Shown: positions 6,258-9,034 of the stretch, one piece after another
How positions within the stretch are numbered: position 1 is the first letter of the stretch
How the letters are laid out: the number at the start of each line of letters is the position of its first letter
Source of the DNA: a bacterium
GTDB lineage: Bacteria; Desulfobacterota; GWC2-55-46
Direction of reading: 5' to 3'
Assembly: GCA_004298725.1 (NCBI GenBank)
Contig: SCQA01000263.1
Coordinates: forward strand, 1 to 9,034
DNA: 9,034 nucleotides
Notes under the pieces: generated by a model
Databases searched by the model: none
What the model was told of the DNA's origin: nothing
What the model saw: the letters and a program-made list of their open reading frames with translations, nothing else
Program-made: the position numbers and the translations under genes

Positions 6258-7769
6258 ATGTACGACCTTATAATGATTTCGCCTTATAACACTCAGCTCG
6301 GCAGATTCAAGAAATTCGTGCCGAGGAGCGTGCCCATAGGCGTCGGCCTTATTACCGGTTTTCTGAGAAAGAACGGCATTTCCGTTAAAATACTTGATCA
6401 GGAGCTGTTGGATATTGACGAAAATGCCATGCGCGACGCTCTGAAAGGCTGTTCATCTCCGAAGATAGTCGGTATAAGCGTAATGACCGCTAACGCCGCA
6501 AGCGGTTATAAACTTGCCGAAATAGTAAAGTCCGTTGACAAAGAGGCGACTGTTGTCTTCGGCGGAATACACGCAACGGTAATGCCTGATGAAGTCCTGC
6601 AAGACAAAAACGTTGATTACGTTGTCAAGGGCGAGGCCGAGTACACATTTCTTGAGCTTATTAAGCAGATAAAAAGCGGCACGATTGACGTTGACAGATT
6701 AGAGAGCGTCGGCTTTATGGATAACGGCAAGCCTGTGTACACCAGAATGGCTTCTAAAATGGTTGACGTAAACGAAGTGCCGATGTTCCCATACGATATG
6801 TTCGACCCGGCGCGCTACAACCTCGGTTTTATACTCACTTCAAGGGGGTGTCCGTTTGACTGCATATTTTGCTCTCAGCGGGTTATCACAAAGCGCAGGT
6901 ACAGGTTCATATCGTCCGAGCGGGTTATTGAAGAGCTTGATTACCTTATAAATACGCTCAAACAGCCCAATATTACGTTCTTTGACGATTACTTTACCGG
7001 CAATAAAGAGAGAGTCTTCGAGCTTTGCGAGATGATACAACAGCGGGGTTTTCACAAGAAGGCTTCCTTTGGAGTGCAGACAAGGGGCGACAGCATAAAT
7101 AAAGAGCTTATGAAGGCCATGAGGGCGGCAAACTTCAATAGCCTCATGTTCGGCGTTGAAACCGCCTCTGAATCGCTTATGAAGCTTATCAACAAGAGCG
7201 AAACCTTGCAGGAGAACGTGGACTCCATTAAACTTGCCAAGGAAATGGGCTTTTCAGTGGAAGCCACCTTCATATTCGGTTTTCCGACGGAGACGTTTGA
7301 CGACCGCTTTAAGGCGCTGGAGCTTGCGCTGAAGATAGGCGTTGACAGGGCGCGCTTTAATAATGCCACGCCGTACCCTGGCACGGCCATGTACGAGATG
7401 GTCAAGAGCGAAATTAAAAAAGAGCCGATGTGGGCTAACTTCAGCTCGGCAGGAGCCGTAACAAAGGGAGTGTTTAATAAAGAGCCGCTTCCTTACGTGC
7501 CGCCCGGTTGCACGCAGAGGGAGCTTGAAGGAACCATACTGCTTGCCAATCTGCTTTTTTACCTTAACATTACTAATCTCAAAAACCTTTTCAACCCTAA
7601 GCAGAGCGGTAGCGGAAAATGGTTTGAGGTATCCAAGAAAGAGATGTCTTCGTTAAGCACCATAATAGATTTAGCCGCCTTGGCAAGCACTGTTTTTTTG
7701 CGCGCCATAACGTTTATTGTCGCCGATGCCGGTTGCAGGAAGTTCTTTTTCAAGGGCGTCAGGCTTTAG
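6258..7769 (+). CDS. B12-binding domain radical SAM protein, substrate unknown
   Basis: The 503-residue protein has two recognisable parts. An N-terminal cobalamin-binding-type Rossmann domain (about 1–140) contains PIGVGLITGFLRKNGISVKILD, VFGGIHATVMPDEVL (about 100–114) and the VVKGEAEYTFLEL block. It lacks the DxHxxG histidine motif, as many radical SAM proteins of this class do. The radical SAM core follows with CxxxCxxC at Cys198, Cys202 and Cys205 (RGCPFDCIFC), FFDDYFTGN (about 241–249), GVETASES (299–306) and the FGFPTET block (about 340–346). Residues about 461–483 are hydrophobic and could be a membrane-associating helix. Relatives include methyltransferases and cyclases that act on lipids, tetrapyrroles or phosphonates. 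Nothing nearby identifies the substrate. AGGAG at 6242–6246 is the ribosome binding site, 11 bases from the ATG. The gene stands alone, 152 bases after the regulator. Confidence 0.9.
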   Translation: MYDLIMISPYNTQLGRFKKFVPRSVPIGVGLITGFLRKNGISVKILDQELLDIDENAMRDALKGCSSPKIVGISVMTANAASGYKLAEIVKSVDKEATVVFGGIHATVMPDEVLQDKNVDYVVKGEAEYTFLELIKQIKSGTIDVDRLESVGFMDNGKPVYTRMASKMVDVNEVPMFPYDMFDPARYNLGFILTSRGCPFDCIFCSQRVITKRRYRFISSERVIEELDYLINTLKQPNITFFDDYFTGNKERVFELCEMIQQRGFHKKASFGVQTRGDSINKELMKAMRAANFNSLMFGVETASESLMKLINKSETLQENVDSIKLAKEMGFSVEATFIFGFPTETFDDRFKALELALKIGVDRARFNNATPYPGTAMYEMVKSEIKKEPMWANFSSAGAVTKGVFNKEPLPYVPPGCTQRELEGTILLANLLFYLNITNLKNLFNPKQSGSGKWFEVSKKEMSSLSTIIDLAALASTVFLRAITFIVADAGCRKFFFKGVRL

Positions 7770-7800
7770 GTGTGCTGTTTTATTGCTGAGAATCAAGCAA

Positions 7801-7959
7801 GGAAGGTCTGATTAATTCAGGCATATATGCGTTGAGGTAAGGCGTAGGGCAGAGCGGTTGTTGTGTGTGTGTTTGTCATTTGTGCGTTCTTTTAGCGGGA
7901 ATCCGGTAACTGACAATCCCGTGCCCCATCGCGTTAAATAAGAATAAATCAGACCTTCC
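7801..7959. mobile_element. 159-bp element with 18-bp terminal inverted repeats
   Basis: The left end, GGAAGGTCTGATTAATTC (7801–7818), matches the reverse complement of the right end (7942–7959) at 17 of 18 bases, with the outer 13 perfect. The inside has no reading frame of note. It holds a TG-rich run (about 7860–7871) and a CGGGA/TCCCG pair. Size, ends and lack of a gene fit a non-autonomous IS derivative (MITE). No target duplication is visible at the borders. The repeat could also act as a long-range hairpin between a + strand gene and the convergent hemerythrin gene. Confidence 0.6.
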
Positions 7960-8113
7960 CTAAAATTGGACATTGACAAGTGTTTAGCGGCAAGAGTGGT
8001 TAGGATTCAATCAGCCATAAGTTGCTATCCACTGTTCACTACCCGCTTAAAATTGATGCAAAATAATATTTCTAAAGCGGCCAGCGTCTTGCCGACGCCT
8101 TGATTGCGGCGCA
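7960..8113. other. spacer between convergent genes
   Basis: I see no gene here. AGTGGTTAG (7995–8003) can pair with CTATCCACT (8025–8033), eight of nine bases, around a 21-base loop. GCGTC/GACGC (8084–8088 with 8094–8098) forms a short hairpin 16 bases beyond the hemerythrin stop. Neither is followed by a T run on either strand, so they are weak terminator candidates at best. Confidence 0.35.
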
Positions 8114-8515
8114 TTACGGGTTAAGTTTTATATATTCTTTGTAAAGCGTGTTTTCTTCTTTTCTCATTCTTGTTTGGAGCGTAGAGTAGAGCCTTCCGAA
8201 GTCTCTTGCGAATTCGTTGCCTTCGCCTCCGCGTGAATATTTTTCAAAGAACTGCACCGCGGCTTTTGATGTTTCATTCATGTCCTTAGCGAATAGATCA
8301 AGCGTCTGTTGCAGGTCTTTATTTCTTTCTGCGGCGCTTTTTAATATCGGGTAAAGTTTCGTATCTTCTTTTTTAAGATGCGTAAGCAACATAACCTTTG
8401 CTGAAAGAAGCTGATCAAGCCCGTCTTTAGACGTAACCCCCGCTTTTTTTGCCTTTGTAAGCAATTCCGCGATAAAAACATGCTCTTTTTCAAGTTCGTC
8501 TATAAGTTGAGACAT
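8114..8515 (-). CDS. small hemerythrin-like (HHE domain) protein, altered metal site
   Basis: The protein is all-helical and, from my preferred start, 133 residues long. It reads like a hemerythrin HHE four-helix bundle: His12 in LEKEHVFIAELL, then LLTHLKKEDTKLYPIL with His46 and Glu50, and in the last helix RMRKEENTLYKEY. The family normally has His where Arg116 now sits, and the third helix (DLFAKDMNETSKAAVQFF) also has no His. Only two of the usual five His ligands remain, so a classic O2-binding di-iron site is unlikely. A different metal, or a structural or regulatory role, is possible. An ATG at 8521 touches its own GGAGG. The ATG at 8515 has the same GGAGG (8522–8526) 6 bases away and is the better start. 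The gene is convergent with the radical SAM gene and divergent from the BcsG-like gene. Confidence 0.82.
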   Translation of the reverse strand: MSQLIDELEKEHVFIAELLTKAKKAGVTSKDGLDQLLSAKVMLLTHLKKEDTKLYPILKSAAERNKDLQQTLDLFAKDMNETSKAAVQFFEKYSRGGEGNEFARDFGRLYSTLQTRMRKEENTLYKEYIKLNP

Positions 8516-8587
8516 TTCCATCCTCCCTATACGGTTGATTTTTTAATGCTTCGCGCTGAGTTTGCGTGAAAAAGTTGGTATCAATGT

Positions 8588-8616
8588 ATTATAATTATTT
8601 GAGCGGCATTTAGTAA
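8588..8616 (-). promoter_or_regulatory. sigma-70-type promoter of hemerythrin gene
   Basis: On the − strand TTACTA (8616–8611) is followed after exactly 17 bases by a perfect TATAAT (8593–8588). Transcription would begin near 8581 and leave a leader of about 65 nt. The −35 match is only three of six, so an activator bound upstream would make sense. Confidence 0.5.
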
Positions 8617-8642
8617 GGCTCTATTTAATCAAAAACGTGTTT

Positions 8643-8660
8643 TTATGACATTTGTCATAT
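8643..8660. promoter_or_regulatory. CRP/FNR-like palindromic operator candidate
   Basis: TATGACA-TT-TGTCATA (8644–8659) is a perfect 16-bp palindrome. With its flanks it reads TTATGA-N6-TCATAT, close to the TTGTGA-N6-TCACAA pattern bound by CRP/FNR-family proteins, including HcpR of sulfate reducers. Its centre lies about 70 bases upstream of the predicted hemerythrin start, a normal class I activator position. It also lies upstream of the BcsG-like gene. Confidence 0.45.
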
Positions 8661-8693
8661 CTTTTTACCGTGTAGAATTCAGGCGTATCCTTC

Positions 8694-8721
8694 TTGACGC
8701 GTCAAATGCCTGCGTGATAAG
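8694..8721 (+). promoter_or_regulatory. promoter candidate overlapping 12-bp palindrome
   Basis: TTGACG (8694–8699) and GATAAG (8716–8721) are separated by 16 bases. The −35 lies inside the perfect palindrome TTGACGCGTCAA (8694–8705), which is a plausible operator. CAGGC/GCCTG (8680–8684 with 8708–8712) encloses it. The −10 matches only four of six bases, so this is moderate evidence for the start of the BcsG-like transcript, near 8728. Confidence 0.35.
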
Positions 8722-8726
8722 TCATT

Positions 8727-8784
8727 ATACGGAGGGTAGAACCAATGGTTTGCCAAGCAGACGCACGCTCTACCGTATTTTTTT
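8727..8784 (+). terminator. terminator-like leader hairpin before BcsG-like gene
   Basis: ATACGG (8727–8732) pairs with CCGTAT (8773–8778). TAGA (8737–8740) pairs with TCTA (8769–8772) as an inner extension across a 4-base bulge. Seven Ts follow (8778–8784). GGTAGA/TCTACC (8735–8740 with 8769–8774) is a competing pairing. The loop itself has the small palindrome AACCAATGGTT (8740–8750). The hairpin begins at the predicted transcription start and ends about 105 bases before the BcsG-like ATG, so it could be an attenuator or the terminator half of a switch. I could not match it to a known riboswitch class. Confidence 0.45.
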
Positions 8785-8802
8785 AGCGGGAGGTCGGTGG
8801 TG

Positions 8803-8865
8803 ATGCAGTTACTGAAGCGGTTATCAGTGAAAAGATATTGCAAAAGGTGTTTACTGCGTCTATAA
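8803..8865 (+). CDS. possible 20-codon leader peptide
   Basis: A short ORF reads MQLLKRLSVKRYCKRCLLRL and ends in TAA. It has a strong ribosome binding site, GGGAGGT at 8788–8794, 8 bases before the ATG. That site is better than anything directly before the next gene. It is in the same frame as the BcsG-like ORF, and its stop lies 24 bases before that gene's ATG. The peptide is rich in Arg, Lys and Leu with two Cys. It could be a leader peptide, a device for translational coupling, or an N-terminus cut off by a stop codon. It overlaps an ACTGA/TCAGT hairpin (8811–8815 with 8824–8828). Confidence 0.35.
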   Translation: MQLLKRLSVKRYCKRCLLRL

Positions 8866-8889
8866 TTTCACGGCAAGGCGGTGGCGGTT

Positions 8890-9034
8890 ATGGGCATGTG
8901 GAGTTTTTACTTCATAGCTAAAATGTATTTGCATTACAACGGCTCGATACACATTGACGTTTTTTGGAATATCCTTTTTCTCGTTTTTATAGTTTTGCCA
9001 GCCCCGAAGATGGTTGCCGGGCGCAGGGCTTTTA
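8890..9034 (+). CDS. N-terminus of BcsG-like membrane protein (partial)
   Basis: Only the first 48 codons are present, and the frame is open at the window edge. The opening MGMWSFYFIAKMYLHYNG, then NILFLVFIVLPAPK, closely parallels the start of enterobacterial BcsG as I remember it (GWNFYFLVKFGLLWAG, then NLVFAAFLLMPLPR). BcsG is an inner-membrane enzyme with a periplasmic catalytic domain that attaches phosphoethanolamine to bacterial cellulose. The segment at about residues 24–38 is a transmembrane helix. The alkaline-phosphatase-like catalytic domain that would confirm this lies outside the window. Starts at GTG 8881 or ATG 8896 are also possible. The local ribosome binding site is weak (GGCGGTGG). 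A neighbouring bcs operon to the right is a prediction only. Another family of membrane protein remains possible. Confidence 0.55.
   Translation, partial: MGMWSFYFIAKMYLHYNGSIHIDVFWNILFLVFIVLPAPKMVAGRRAF

Noticed and set aside
8727..8784. c-di-GMP (GEMM) riboswitch before the BcsG-like gene
   Set aside because: The opposite strand contains GGCAAACC, which recalls the GEMM core, but the ACGCAAAGC part and the second stem are missing and the orientation is wrong.
1..9034. CRISPR arrays, toxin–antitoxin pairs, phage or integrase genes
   Set aside because: No regularly spaced repeats, no paired small ORFs of those types and no recombinase motifs were seen in any frame.

Overview
The window looks like a bacterial chromosome segment of intermediate GC. 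The order truB–rpsO–pnp–M16 peptidase, with generous AT-rich spacers, recalls Desulfobacterota (old Deltaproteobacteria), Nitrospirota and neighbouring phyla. The partial gene at the right edge resembles BcsG, which fits a Gram-negative cell. This taxonomic reading is an inference from gene order and style, not a marker-based assignment.

Left part (1–4100): a translation and RNA-metabolism block on the + strand. A long imperfect palindrome (about 60–201), MITE-like, sits directly before truB (tRNA pseudouridine synthase, a short form without the usual C-terminal domain). A small array of GTGAATGG/CCGTTCAC repeats separates truB from rpsO (ribosomal protein S15). A 582-base spacer follows, with a hairpin, a good sigma-70-type promoter and a structured leader of about 460 nt that leads into pnp (polynucleotide phosphorylase). 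A clear intrinsic terminator closes pnp at 4056–4100.

Middle part (4141–7769): an M16 zinc peptidase, then after 36 bases an OmpR-type response regulator most like the CusR/CopR metal-response group, with no sensor kinase in view. Next comes a stand-alone B12-binding radical SAM enzyme of unknown substrate. All three are on the + strand.

Right part (7770–9034): the spacer after the radical SAM gene holds a 159-base element with 18-bp terminal inverted repeats. A small hemerythrin-fold protein on the − strand lacks one expected His ligand. The divergent spacer beyond it (8516–8889) is rich in signals: a sigma-70 promoter for the hemerythrin gene, a CRP/FNR-like 16-bp palindrome, a 12-bp palindrome overlapping a second promoter candidate, a terminator-like hairpin with seven Ts right at that promoter's predicted start, and a 20-codon ORF with a strong ribosome binding site. 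A membrane-protein gene then begins and runs off the window. Its first 48 residues resemble the N-terminus of BcsG, the cellulose phosphoethanolamine transferase.

No new system can be proved from this window. The best place to look is the regulated leader at 8640–8890 and the cellulose-type genes that may lie beyond the right edge. The second is the pair of MITE-like elements.
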